From Kistimonas sp964291505 (GTDB lineage Bacteria; Pseudomonadota; Gammaproteobacteria; Pseudomonadales; Endozoicomonadaceae): a DNA stretch of 64,000 nt. The notes beneath the pieces are model-generated. The model ran no database searches. It was not told the origin of the DNA and worked only from the letters and a program-made list of their open reading frames with translations. The stretch lies in contig OZ220199.1 of NCBI GenBank assembly GCA_964291505.2, positions 186,001-250,000 on the forward strand, read 5' to 3'. Every line of letters begins with the position of its first letter. Position 1 is the first letter of the stretch. The position numbers and the translations under genes were made by a program. Shown one piece after another: positions 56,098 to 64,000 of the stretch.

Positions 56098-57408
56098 TTA
56101 TTGCACTTCAAACAGGTGATGCTTTTTCTTGCCCAACTTAACGAGGAAGAATCGCCCATAGAGAGCATTCTCACGGGCAAAGCATTCTGGCAGTTTCATA
56201 TTGTCATCCATAGACTTGGCAACGCCATTAAATGTCACAGCATTGCGACCCAACGCATCCTTTACCTGCTTACCGGATGGAGCAACGCCATGATCTGCAA
56301 ACAGCTGAGTCATAGGTACGCCGCCCAACTCTGAAAGCGTGACAGTTGATGAAGGCAGACCATCTAAGCGAAGCTGTTCCAGATCCTGTTCGGACAATCC
56401 AGAAAGTTCACCTGAAAACAGGGCTTCAGTGATACGTTCAGCAGAACGAAGACCTTCTTCACCATGCACCAGACGGGTCACTTCACGGGCCAGAATAGCC
56501 TGCCCCGTTTTACGCCCCTGAATCTGAGCGTCTTCCTCTTCAATACCACGGATTTCTTCCATGCTCATGAAGGTAAAGTAACGCAGGAACTTGTAAACAT
56601 CGGCATCAGCCGTATTCATCCAGAACTGGTAGAACGCATACTGGGATGTCTTGCTGGGATCCAGCCAAACTGCACCGGATTCTGTTTTACCAAACTTGGT
56701 GCCATCTGCTTTGGTGACCAGCGGAACTGTCAGACCATATGCCTGCGCTTTGTTCATGCGGCGAGCCAGATCGATACCACCAACAATGTTACCCCACTGG
56801 TCACTGCCACCAATCTGCAAGGTGCAATCATGCAAACGATTCAATTCGGCAAAGTCCAGAGACTGCAGCAGCATGTAGGAAAATTCGGTAAAGGAGATAC
56901 CGGAACCTTCACGCTCAATGCGCTGCTTCACAGATTCCTTGTTGATCATGTTATTGACAGAGAAGTGCTTGCCCACATCGCGCAGGAAAGCGAGCACATT
57001 CATGTCACCGGTCCAGTCCAGGTTATTGGCGACAATTGCCGCATTCTCACCACAATCAAAATCAATAAACTGGCTGACCTGTCCACGAATTTTGTCGGCC
57101 CAGTCGGCGACAACATCGCCCGTATTAAGCTGCCGCTCCGCAGCCTTGAAGCTGGGATCTCCAATCAGTCCGGTCGCACCACCTACCAATGCGATAGGCT
57201 TATGACCAGCCTCCTGGAAACGGCGCAGCACCAGCAGCGGCACCAAATGCCCTAGATGCAGGCTGTCAGCTGTCGGATCGAAACCGCAATACAGCGTACG
57301 GGAACCACTGGCCAGATGCTCCGCCAACTCCTCGACTGCGGTCACCTGGTTAATCAGCCCACGGGCCTGTAGATCCTGCAATAATGCGTTTTGATCGTCT
57401 GACATCAC
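56098..57408 (-). CDS. tyrS: Tyrosyl-tRNA synthetase
   Basis: A 436-residue class I aminoacyl-tRNA synthetase that attaches tyrosine to tRNA-Tyr. The HIGH motif is HLGH (51-54), the KMSKS motif is KFGKT (238-242), and the tyrosine pocket shows in YCGFDPTADSLH and QIGGSDQWGNI. The C-terminal 70 residues form the S4-like RNA-binding domain (VAPSGKQVKDALGRNAVTFNGVAK). KFGKT is the bacterial TyrRS-alpha form. Two ATGs are adjacent (57408 and 57405); either may be used. Confidence 0.97.
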   Translation of the reverse strand: MMSDDQNALLQDLQARGLINQVTAVEELAEHLASGSRTLYCGFDPTADSLHLGHLVPLLVLRRFQEAGHKPIALVGGATGLIGDPSFKAAERQLNTGDVVADWADKIRGQVSQFIDFDCGENAAIVANNLDWTGDMNVLAFLRDVGKHFSVNNMINKESVKQRIEREGSGISFTEFSYMLLQSLDFAELNRLHDCTLQIGGSDQWGNIVGGIDLARRMNKAQAYGLTVPLVTKADGTKFGKTESGAVWLDPSKTSQYAFYQFWMNTADADVYKFLRYFTFMSMEEIRGIEEEDAQIQGRKTGQAILAREVTRLVHGEEGLRSAERITEALFSGELSGLSEQDLEQLRLDGLPSSTVTLSELGGVPMTQLFADHGVAPSGKQVKDALGRNAVTFNGVAKSMDDNMKLPECFARENALYGRFFLVKLGKKKHHLFEVQ

Positions 57409-57700
57409 TCACTACCTGTCATTGTCCGGCGCGCCGGATAGAAACTCAGCCATCTAAATCGCGCTATGCGCGCAGTAGCAGAAAATTGCAAACGCCAAAA
57501 CATACCGTAAAACATTAAAAAGACAACCGCTTTCCCTGCCCGAAGAGTAAATAAATGAACACTCTGATTTGTGATCAGGATGTAGTGCAGCTTATGATCG
57601 TGTAAAGCCGACGCTTTCTGACTATTACCGTAAAAAATATGCGTTTATAATCTATTTTTATTAATATCCAGCGAACTAAAGTTATTTTGGCCCCGGGAGT

Positions 57701-59074
57701 ATGACCAATCACCGCCGCGCTACACAACAATCATTGAAAGCCTTTCCGAAACGCCATCTCGCTATGGCAGCGGGTTTAATGGCTGCTGTTTCCCTGTTGT
57801 TGATCATTGTTCCCTCTGAGCCTGTTTCTGCCAAGCGCACAGAAATCCCCCTGGCCATTGAGACATCCGACAGTTTAGCCGAGATTATCGACAATAATCT
57901 GACGCAGCCACCGGCTGCCGGTAATAACGAAACACAAAAAGCAGCGGTACCCGTTGCTCCTTCCATTGACTGGAAACACGTCACGATTAAATCAGGCGAT
58001 ACTCTGTCGGTGATTTTCTCCAAGCAGGGATTAAGTGCCAACACCCTGCATAAACTGGTCAGCAGCAGCAAAGAAGGTCAATCGCTGGCATCTATCAGAC
58101 CAGGGCAAACACTCGAATTTGGCTTCATTGGTGGCGAGCTCCAGCAACTGCGTTATGTCCGCACCCGACTGGAAAGCCTGCACTTTACCCGCAGTGATGA
58201 CAGCTTCGCCGCTGAAGAAGTGATACGAAAGCCTGAGATTCGCCAAAATCACGTTGCCGGTGTTATTACAGACTCCCTGTTCTTATCCGCCAACCGGGCA
58301 GGACTACCAGACAAACTGACCATGGAACTGGCCAATATTTTTGGCTGGGATATCGATTTTGTTCTGGACATCCGCAGCAATGACAGCTTCAGCCTGATCT
58401 ATGAAGAGAAATTCCTGGATGGCAAGTCGATCGGCTACGGCAACATTCTTGCAGCAGAATTCCAGAATCGCGGAGAAACTTATCGGGCCATCCGCTATAC
58501 CGACAGCAAAGGTAAGACGGATTATTACTCCCCCCAAGGCGAAAGCCTGCGTAAGTCCTTTATCCGCACACCGGTTGACTTCACCCGGATCAGCTCCGGC
58601 TATAATCCGAACCGTAAACACCCGATCTTCAAAACCAACCGGCCACACCGTGCTGTCGATTACGCAGCACCTTCCGGCACTCCTATTAAAGCGTCTGGTG
58701 ACGGCATCATCCACTTTGCCGGCAAGCAACGTGGTTACGGTAATGTGGTGTACATTAATCACCCCAATAGTATCACCACGGTCTATGCCCATATGCGCAA
58801 TATTCGGAAAGGCATCCGTAGGAGCGTACGGGTCAAGCAGGGACAGGTGATTGGCTATGTCGGCATGACCGGCTACGCAACCGGCCCACACCTGCACTAT
58901 GAATTCCGAGTGGACGGCATACATCGCAACCCGCTCAAGGTCAAACTGCCGGATGCCAAGCCACTGCCCAAGTCGGAAATGGCCCATTTTGGCCGGATCA
59001 GCCGCGTGATGCTGGCCGAACTGGAAACCCGTCAAAGCGGCACCCTGTTAGCAGCGAAAAGCAACGAAGAATGA
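57701..59074 (+). CDS. M23 family murein DD-endopeptidase (MepM-like)
   Basis: A 457-residue protein with an N-terminal anchor/signal (residues 20-38). A LysM-like/OapA-type module is at about 92-155 (HVTIKSGDTLSVIFSKQGL), followed by a central domain. The LytM peptidase core is at 315-410: zinc ligands His316 and Asp320 (HRAVD), and His397/His399 in GPHLHYE. Such enzymes cut peptide crosslinks in peptidoglycan and support cell elongation. It is coupled to anmK by a four-base overlap, joining wall cutting and wall recycling, and lies near a bactofilin gene. Confidence 0.93.
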   Translation: MTNHRRATQQSLKAFPKRHLAMAAGLMAAVSLLLIIVPSEPVSAKRTEIPLAIETSDSLAEIIDNNLTQPPAAGNNETQKAAVPVAPSIDWKHVTIKSGDTLSVIFSKQGLSANTLHKLVSSSKEGQSLASIRPGQTLEFGFIGGELQQLRYVRTRLESLHFTRSDDSFAAEEVIRKPEIRQNHVAGVITDSLFLSANRAGLPDKLTMELANIFGWDIDFVLDIRSNDSFSLIYEEKFLDGKSIGYGNILAAEFQNRGETYRAIRYTDSKGKTDYYSPQGESLRKSFIRTPVDFTRISSGYNPNRKHPIFKTNRPHRAVDYAAPSGTPIKASGDGIIHFAGKQRGYGNVVYINHPNSITTVYAHMRNIRKGIRRSVRVKQGQVIGYVGMTGYATGPHLHYEFRVDGIHRNPLKVKLPDAKPLPKSEMAHFGRISRVMLAELETRQSGTLLAAKSNEE

Positions 59075-60198
59075 CGATGCAGTACGCGGATCCCGATTCC
59101 GAGTTCTATATTGGCCTCATGTCAGGCACCAGCATGGATGCAATGGATGCCGTGCTGGTTGACCTGGGATCCCCTTTTCCTTTGCAGAAGCATCAGGTTT
59201 CGATTCCCCTGCCAGAAACACTGCGCAAATCACTCTTTGCACTCTGTCAGGATGGCCCCAATGAAATCACGCGTTTAGCCAAAGCCGATATTCAGGTCGC
59301 AGAGATCAGCGCCCAGGCCGTGAGTATTCTGCTGAAAGAGGCCTCGATACCGGCTTCCGATATACAGGCCATTGGCAGCCATGGCCAGACCATCCGCCAC
59401 CTGCCAGAAGTGGGTAATACGCTGCAGATTGGCAGCCCAAGCCATATTGCCGAGTTGACCGGTATTCTGACTGTTGCCGACTTCCGGCGTCGGGATATGG
59501 CCGCCGGTGGACAGGGCGCACCTCTGGTGCCGGCTTTTCATGAAGCCGTTTTTCGTCATCCGGAAAAAAGCCGCGTTATTCTGAATATTGGTGGTATAGC
59601 CAACATCAGCATTCTGTCTACGGAGAAGCACATCCCCGTCAGTGGTTTCGATACAGGCCCTGGTAATGCGCTCATGGATTACTGGAACCAGAAACACCTG
59701 GGAACCCGATACGATCTTAATGGCAATTGGGCAGCCAGTGGAACTGTCGATCAGGCCCTATTGCATGAGTGCTTATCCGATGCCTATTTCAGCAGACAGC
59801 CGCCCAAAAGTACGGGACGGGAACATTTCAATGCGGAATGGTTGAATCACTTCCTGAACAAACATGACTCTCTGGCTCCTGCCGACATTCAGGCAACCCT
59901 GATGGAATTGACGGCGAAAAGTATTGCCGACGATATCCAACGCTATGCCGTCGACTGCCAGGAATTGTTTGTCTGTGGCGGTGGCGCTTACAACAGTACG
60001 CTGCTGGAACGCATCGCTTTTCATCTACCGGATATTTCAGTTAGCAGTACCCGCTCACTGGGGCTGGCAGCCGAATGGGTTGAAGCCGTCGCTTTTGCGT
60101 GGCTTGCCCGACAGACCATCCACGGCCTACCCGGCAACCTTCCCAGCGTCACCAATGCCAAAGGCCAACGCATCCTTGGCGGCATCTATCCAGCCTGA
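59071..60198 (+). CDS. anmK: Anhydro-N-acetylmuramic acid kinase
   Basis: A 375-residue cytosolic kinase that phosphorylates and opens 1,6-anhydro-MurNAc during peptidoglycan recycling. The P-loop-like GLMSGTSMDAMDAVLVDL is the AnmK signature, and GSHGQTIRH, ADFRRRDMAAGGQGAPLVPAFH, NIGGIANIS, FDTGPGNALMDYW and CGGGAYN follow in the expected order. Length is near E. coli AnmK (369). The start overlaps the peptidase stop (ATGACG). Confidence 0.96.
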   Translation: MTMQYADPDSEFYIGLMSGTSMDAMDAVLVDLGSPFPLQKHQVSIPLPETLRKSLFALCQDGPNEITRLAKADIQVAEISAQAVSILLKEASIPASDIQAIGSHGQTIRHLPEVGNTLQIGSPSHIAELTGILTVADFRRRDMAAGGQGAPLVPAFHEAVFRHPEKSRVILNIGGIANISILSTEKHIPVSGFDTGPGNALMDYWNQKHLGTRYDLNGNWAASGTVDQALLHECLSDAYFSRQPPKSTGREHFNAEWLNHFLNKHDSLAPADIQATLMELTAKSIADDIQRYAVDCQELFVCGGGAYNSTLLERIAFHLPDISVSSTRSLGLAAEWVEAVAFAWLARQTIHGLPGNLPSVTNAKGQRILGGIYPA

Positions 60199-60270
60199 TT
60201 GATTTGAGAAGTCTTCGTAGAGATAGAAGAAAGGCATCGGCCAGCTGAAGGCTTCAGCTGGCAACGAAAG

Positions 60271-60624
60271 TCAGATCGTGAACGAGGAACCACAGCCGCA
60301 GGTATTGGTAGCATTGGGGTTATTCACGATAAAGCGCGAACCTTCCAAGCCTTCCACATAATCCACTTCCGCACCGACCAGGTACTGGAAGCTCATCGGG
60401 TCTACCACCATTTTCACGCCAAGCTTTTCAACGACGGTATCATCGTCATTCAGCTCTTCGTCAAAGGTGAACCCATACTGAAAACCGGAGCAGCCACCAC
60501 CGGTTACAAACACCCTGAGCATCAGGCGATCATTGCCCTCGTCTTCCACCAGGTCGCGCACTTTGGTGGCAGCGTTTTCGGTGAAGGTAATTGGCTCAGG
60601 TATAAAGGTCTCAGCGGCGGACAT
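60271..60624 (-). CDS. erpA: Iron-sulfur cluster insertion protein ErpA
   Basis: A 117-residue A-type Fe-S carrier. The three cluster ligands are Cys45 (TGGGCSGFQYGF), Cys109 and Cys111 (TCGCGSSF). The opening ITFTENAATKVRDLV and PMSFQYLVGAEVDYVEGLEGSRFIVNNPNA are close to E. coli ErpA (114 residues). It delivers [4Fe-4S] clusters to enzymes including those of isoprenoid synthesis. ErpA is preferred over IscA because of the NNPNA and length; no isc genes are near. Confidence 0.93.
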   Translation of the reverse strand: MSAAETFIPEPITFTENAATKVRDLVEDEGNDRLMLRVFVTGGGCSGFQYGFTFDEELNDDDTVVEKLGVKMVVDPMSFQYLVGAEVDYVEGLEGSRFIVNNPNATNTCGCGSSFTI

Positions 60625-60719
60625 TCGTGCTCCCAGTGTACTGCATCATCAACTTCAACAATTATTCAATTAACCTAGCATTACAGTCAACAATATCCGG
60701 TTAAAGAGACTGACAAATC

Positions 60720-61217
60720 TCAGCTCCCTTCAACCTCAACCTGCATGACCTGCTTTTCAACACGTTCCTTGTCGGCGGGTTTCTTTCCGTCTTTATTCTT
60801 TAACGGAATTTCAGAAACCTTGGTTTCAGCCAGTTTGGGCATATGCTCCAGGCTACCATTGACTTGTGCGCCCATGACCATTTCAATCAGGCTGTAATGG
60901 ACATTACCGCTGATTTCGGCCTTGGCCGCCAGTTCCAGGCGCTCAGTAGCATAGACATTGCCCTTGACTTTACCGTTCACAATTACATTGGGGGCACGGA
61001 TATCCCCTTCAATGCTGCCGGCTTCAGCCAACCGCAACACGCCATCATCCGACACCACATCACCGACAATCCGGCCTTCCACATGCATGCTGCCATGGAA
61101 GCGTACATCGCCATGGATTTCAGTACCATGCGAAATCAACGTGGTTGCATCACTGTTACGCGCGACTGCCTTGGCCGTATTCACGGGTTTGTCCGCGGAT
61201 TTGGATTTTCCCCACAT
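60720..61217 (-). CDS. Bactofilin
   Basis: A 165-residue cytoskeletal protein. The central DUF583 right-handed beta-helix covers about residues 28-125 with regular 17-18-residue turns (TLISHGTEIHGDVRFHGSMHVEGRIVGDV, then GSIEGDIRAPNVIVNGKVKGNVYATERLELAAKAEISG). The ends are disordered and charged. Bactofilins polymerise at the membrane and organise wall enzymes, often with an M23 peptidase gene near, as here. It starts four bases after the stop of the upstream membrane protein, so both are one transcript. Confidence 0.93.
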   Translation of the reverse strand: MWGKSKSADKPVNTAKAVARNSDATTLISHGTEIHGDVRFHGSMHVEGRIVGDVVSDDGVLRLAEAGSIEGDIRAPNVIVNGKVKGNVYATERLELAAKAEISGNVHYSLIEMVMGAQVNGSLEHMPKLAETKVSEIPLKNKDGKKPADKERVEKQVMQVEVEGS

Positions 61218-61221
61218 ATTA

Positions 61222-61974
61222 CTACGCCTCTTTGATAACCCAGTTAAACTTGCGGTCGATGTCCCGTTTCTTCGGGCTGGTAATGCGGCCGGTCACCTGC
61301 AGGTATTCAGGCGTAAACCCTTCCGGCAACGCGATCTCGCCCCGGGAACCATCACCGGGAATACTCTGAAAATAGCGGAAGCCAAGCCGGATGTTCTTGT
61401 CATCCAGCTGCGGTGACAACTCGTGCAGTGCAAAGCTGACAGATTGGCCATCCTGTTTGCCTACCACTGTCGCTTGCAATTCGCCCTTGAGGAACTGGTG
61501 TTGCTTAGCCGATTGCATGACTACCAGCTTCCACTGGAAATGACGAGGCTGGTCCGTCGGCAACAATTCAAACTTTTGAATGGATACCGCGCCCTCCTCT
61601 TCTTCCGGTGCAATGATGCTCCGGTAGAATGCAAGATCCTGATTCAATCTCGCGTTGTCGTCCTTCAATCGACGGACATCTTTGCGTACCATTTCTGCCG
61701 CATCACGATTAATCTGGCCAGCACGCTCAGCAATAGTGATCTGCTGCTTCAATTGGGTAACCTGCTGACTTTGCTCCTGAATCAGTGTTTGATTCTGGGT
61801 CAACTCTTCACGCATGACTTTAATCTCATGCCAGGCCCAGGAACCGCCCAAGTAATAACCGCTCAGTCCTACACCCAGCATTATCACCGCGGTAACCAGC
61901 CATTGCCGACGGCGTCGGGCAGGGTCGTTATGCACAACACGGTAAGTCGGTTCAGTTTCTCCCGCACGCTTCAA
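61222..61974 (-). CDS. Membrane-anchored coiled-coil protein (DUF6776-like)
   Basis: A 250-residue protein with one transmembrane helix (residues 26-47, LVTAVIMLGVGLSGYYLGGSW), a coiled coil (about 55-120, QNQTLIQEQSQQVTQLKQQITIAER ... DVRRLKDDNARLNQDL) and a beta-rich periplasmic C-terminal domain (FELLPTDQPRHFQWKLVVMQ ... GFTPEYLQVTGRI). It is conserved beside bactofilin genes in gammaproteobacteria, as I recall, and likely works with it at the envelope. Family name DUF6776 is from memory. Confidence 0.75.
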   Translation of the reverse strand: MKRAGETEPTYRVVHNDPARRRRQWLVTAVIMLGVGLSGYYLGGSWAWHEIKVMREELTQNQTLIQEQSQQVTQLKQQITIAERAGQINRDAAEMVRKDVRRLKDDNARLNQDLAFYRSIIAPEEEEGAVSIQKFELLPTDQPRHFQWKLVVMQSAKQHQFLKGELQATVVGKQDGQSVSFALHELSPQLDDKNIRLGFRYFQSIPGDGSRGEIALPEGFTPEYLQVTGRITSPKKRDIDRKFNWVIKEA

Positions 61975-62019
61975 GCGAAGGTTCTCCAGTCACACAGTTT
62001 GCATTAAAAACAGGCCGCC

Positions 62020-63051
62020 TTACGGTGATAAGGCCACCTGTGTCAGGCCTGCCGACTCTTCCTGCCCGAACATGATATTCATATTCTGGACAGCCTGACC
62101 GGCAGCGCCCTTTACAAGATTATCAATTACAGACAGTACTACCACGGTATTCCCGCCCATCGGCCGGCATACTGCCATTCGACACATGTTAGAACCACGC
62201 ACACTGCGTGTCTCTGGCGTCCAGCCCGCAGGCATCACATCCACAAAGGGCTCACGGGCATAACGGGCTTCGTAGAGTGCCTGCAAATCTGCACTGTCTT
62301 CAGTCAGCTGTGCATACAATGTGGCATGTATACCTCTGATCATGGGAGTCAGATGGGGCACGAACGTCAACCCACAGGTATCACCGCTAACCGCATTTAA
62401 GCCCTGCCTGATTTCAGGCAGGTGACGATGGCCGTTCACACCGTACGCTTTGAAACTCTCACTGGTCTCACACAGAAGCGTGCCCACATTGGCCTGTCGT
62501 CCGGCACCACTGACACCGGATTTACAGTCAGCAATCATAGTCTCGGCATTGATCAAGCCCGCTTCCAGCAAAGGTAGAAAACCGAGTTGCACTGCTGTTG
62601 GGTAACAGCCCGGGTTAGCCACCAGCCGTGCTGATGCAATCTCGACACGATTCACTTCAGGCAATCCGTAGACGGCATCCTCAAGCAACGCCGGGCAGGC
62701 ATGCGCCATGCCATACCATTCAGACCAGATATCCGCGTCTTTCAACCGGAAATCCGCGGCCAGATCAATCACCCGTACGCCACGTGCCAACAGTTCCGGC
62801 ACCTGGGTCATGGCAACACCGTTGGGTGTGGCATAAAAGACCACATCACACTCGGCCAAGGCGTCGACATCCGGCTCAGTGAAACAGAGATCAGTATGGC
62901 CTCGCAGGCTCGGGAACATGTGATCCAGACGTCGACCGGCTTCAGAACGTGATGTAATCACCCGTAATTCAACAGCCGAATGCTGCACCAGCAAGCGCAA
63001 CAGTTCGACTCCGGTATAGCCTGTTCCACCAACAATCCCAACCTTGATCAC
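62020..63051 (-). CDS. argC: N-acetyl-gamma-glutamyl-phosphate reductase
   Basis: A 343-residue enzyme of arginine biosynthesis that reduces N-acetyl-glutamyl-phosphate to the semialdehyde with NADPH. The Rossmann start is VGIVGGTGYTGVELLRLL, the catalytic Cys149 lies in ANPGCYPTAVQL, the active-site region has SGVSGAGR, and the histidine stretch is VNGHRHLPEI. Length matches the 345-residue long form (ArgC type 1). No other arg gene is in the window. Confidence 0.96.
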   Translation of the reverse strand: MIKVGIVGGTGYTGVELLRLLVQHSAVELRVITSRSEAGRRLDHMFPSLRGHTDLCFTEPDVDALAECDVVFYATPNGVAMTQVPELLARGVRVIDLAADFRLKDADIWSEWYGMAHACPALLEDAVYGLPEVNRVEIASARLVANPGCYPTAVQLGFLPLLEAGLINAETMIADCKSGVSGAGRQANVGTLLCETSESFKAYGVNGHRHLPEIRQGLNAVSGDTCGLTFVPHLTPMIRGIHATLYAQLTEDSADLQALYEARYAREPFVDVMPAGWTPETRSVRGSNMCRMAVCRPMGGNTVVVLSVIDNLVKGAAGQAVQNMNIMFGQEESAGLTQVALSP

Positions 63052-63305
63052 TGATTTCTCCTCGACGCCCCCGCGAAAACAGCCGGCTATAATAAATGGC
63101 TTTAGTTAAAATCTACAGCCATTAACGCGTGTAATCTGTCGTCCCTATCACATTCAGGTAATGAAAGATCTTACTATCAACCTGCCCTGAGTCATGGTGA
63201 TTCACACCAGCTTCTGCATAATGGTAGGCAAAAAAATGATGACAGCTCTTGGATGACAGGGAAATTCATGACTCCAGCAACACCACAGTCCGGCGGAACC
63301 TACTG

Positions 63306-64000
63306 ATGCGATTGACGCCCCGCCGCCCCTCCTTCTATCGTTTTCGCCAACAGCTTGCAGATACGGATGCAATCCCTCAATTAGTTCTGCTGGGGCTGCT
63401 GACCGGCTTGTTCACAGCACTGGTCACCACCGGTTTTCGGGAATTAATCACTTTTTTTACGAGCCTGTATTTACCTGCTCCCGATTATGATGACTTTGCA
63501 GCACTGGAGTGGCCCCTTCGTCTGTTATTGCCACTTATTGGTGTCGCTGTCATTGTGACACTCTTTCGCCTGTTACATGAATCCAAGCATCGCCTGGGTA
63601 TTGCCCACGTGATTGAGCGATTAAGTCTGCACCAGGGACGACTTCCGCTTAAACCTTTTTTACTTCAGTTTTTTGCAGGCGTTGCTGCGATAGCCTCCGG
63701 TCATTCCATCGGACGTGAAGGTCCTGCTGTGCATTTGGGCGCCGCCAGCGGCAGTCTTCTTGGCCAGTGGTTACACCTTCCCAATAACAGCCTGCGCGTA
63801 CTAGTCGCCTGCGGCAGTGCGGCAGCGATCTCCTCCCTGTTTAACACCCCGATTGCCGGTATTGTGTTTGCCATGGAAGTGGTTGTCATGGAATACACCG
63901 TCGCTGGCTTTATTCCTGTGATGCTGGCATCAGTCATCGCAGCGGTAATCACCCGTAGTCTCTACGGCACAGAGCCCGCTTTTCATGTGCCATCGCTGAC
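63306..64000 (+). CDS. ClC-type chloride channel/antiporter (3' partial)
   Basis: From ATG 63306 the frame stays open to the right edge (231 complete codons). It is a multi-pass membrane protein of the ClC family. The selectivity-filter helix SIGREGPAVHLGAA (the GREGP motif) and the following CGSAAAISSLFNTPIAGIVFAMEVV match the family, which contains chloride channels and Cl-/H+ antiporters. The first filter motif (GSGIP) region falls where GIAHVIERL is seen. CBS domains, if present, would lie beyond the window. Confidence 0.9.
   Translation, partial: MRLTPRRPSFYRFRQQLADTDAIPQLVLLGLLTGLFTALVTTGFRELITFFTSLYLPAPDYDDFAALEWPLRLLLPLIGVAVIVTLFRLLHESKHRLGIAHVIERLSLHQGRLPLKPFLLQFFAGVAAIASGHSIGREGPAVHLGAASGSLLGQWLHLPNNSLRVLVACGSAAAISSLFNTPIAGIVFAMEVVVMEYTVAGFIPVMLASVIAAVITRSLYGTEPAFHVPSL

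Noticed and set aside
57701..63051. A new wall-remodelling island (M23 peptidase, anmK, bactofilin, DUF6776-like)
   Set aside because: The order tyrS, M23 peptidase, anmK, erpA, bactofilin, argC next to an rRNA operon is, as I recall, the common arrangement in Pseudomonas and relatives. It is conserved core genome.

Overview
The window is chromosomal DNA of a gammaproteobacterium. The evidence is an rRNA operon of gammaproteobacterial type, a run of genes (rrn, tyrS, M23 peptidase, anmK, erpA, bactofilin, argC) that I recall being conserved in Pseudomonas and relatives, an IbpA-type small heat-shock protein with a ROSE-like leader, and LpxL, DsbA and EmrAB homologues. Several large proteins look built to act on eukaryotic cells: a SopB/IpgD-like phosphatase, a coiled-coil protein with SH3-ligand-like proline repeats, and a membrane protein with a long Pro/Ala/Asp repeat. 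Together they suggest a host-associated marine member of the Oceanospirillales, perhaps Endozoicomonas-like. That placement is an inference; the 16S gene in the window can settle it.

Layout, left: a partial 2OG-Fe(II) oxygenase and rpiA; a two-ORF cysteine-rich membrane locus whose reading frames meet at a slippery A-tract; a complete Liv-type branched-chain amino-acid ABC operon (2845-7820); a cystine/polar amino-acid ABC operon (8081-10341); and a BPSS1780-type membrane protein. The SopB-like gene follows on the minus strand, then an orphan GspE/PilB-type ATPase, a SPOR-like secreted protein, a CYTH protein, the DUF47-Pit phosphate pair, an aromatic amino-acid permease and a tandem-domain PCu(A)C copper chaperone.

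Middle: the proline-rich coiled-coil protein, a TatD nuclease, a LexA-controlled Y-family polymerase operon, lpxL, a HAD phosphatase, unknown exported proteins, a glutamate-synthase-like FMN protein, a Nudix hydrolase, an IbpA-like gene with both a sigma-32 promoter and a ROSE-type RNA thermometer, a thioesterase, dsbA, and the repeat protein with thirteen 8-residue units. Next comes a sugar ABC transporter with a GH4 glycosidase and a convergent sodium/solute symporter, then an EmrAB-type efflux pair divergent from its TetR regulator across a palindromic operator.

Right: a heptamer repeat tract, then an rRNA operon on the minus strand (5S, 23S, 16S) with no tRNA in the spacer and three tandem promoters. 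It is followed by bcp, tyrS, a murein endopeptidase, anmK, erpA, bactofilin, a DUF6776-like protein, argC and the start of a ClC chloride channel. The right side is core housekeeping; the accessory and host-interaction genes are at about 1.6-2.6, 11.9-14.9, 24.1-26.2, 31.5-32.9 and 38.9-39.8 kb.
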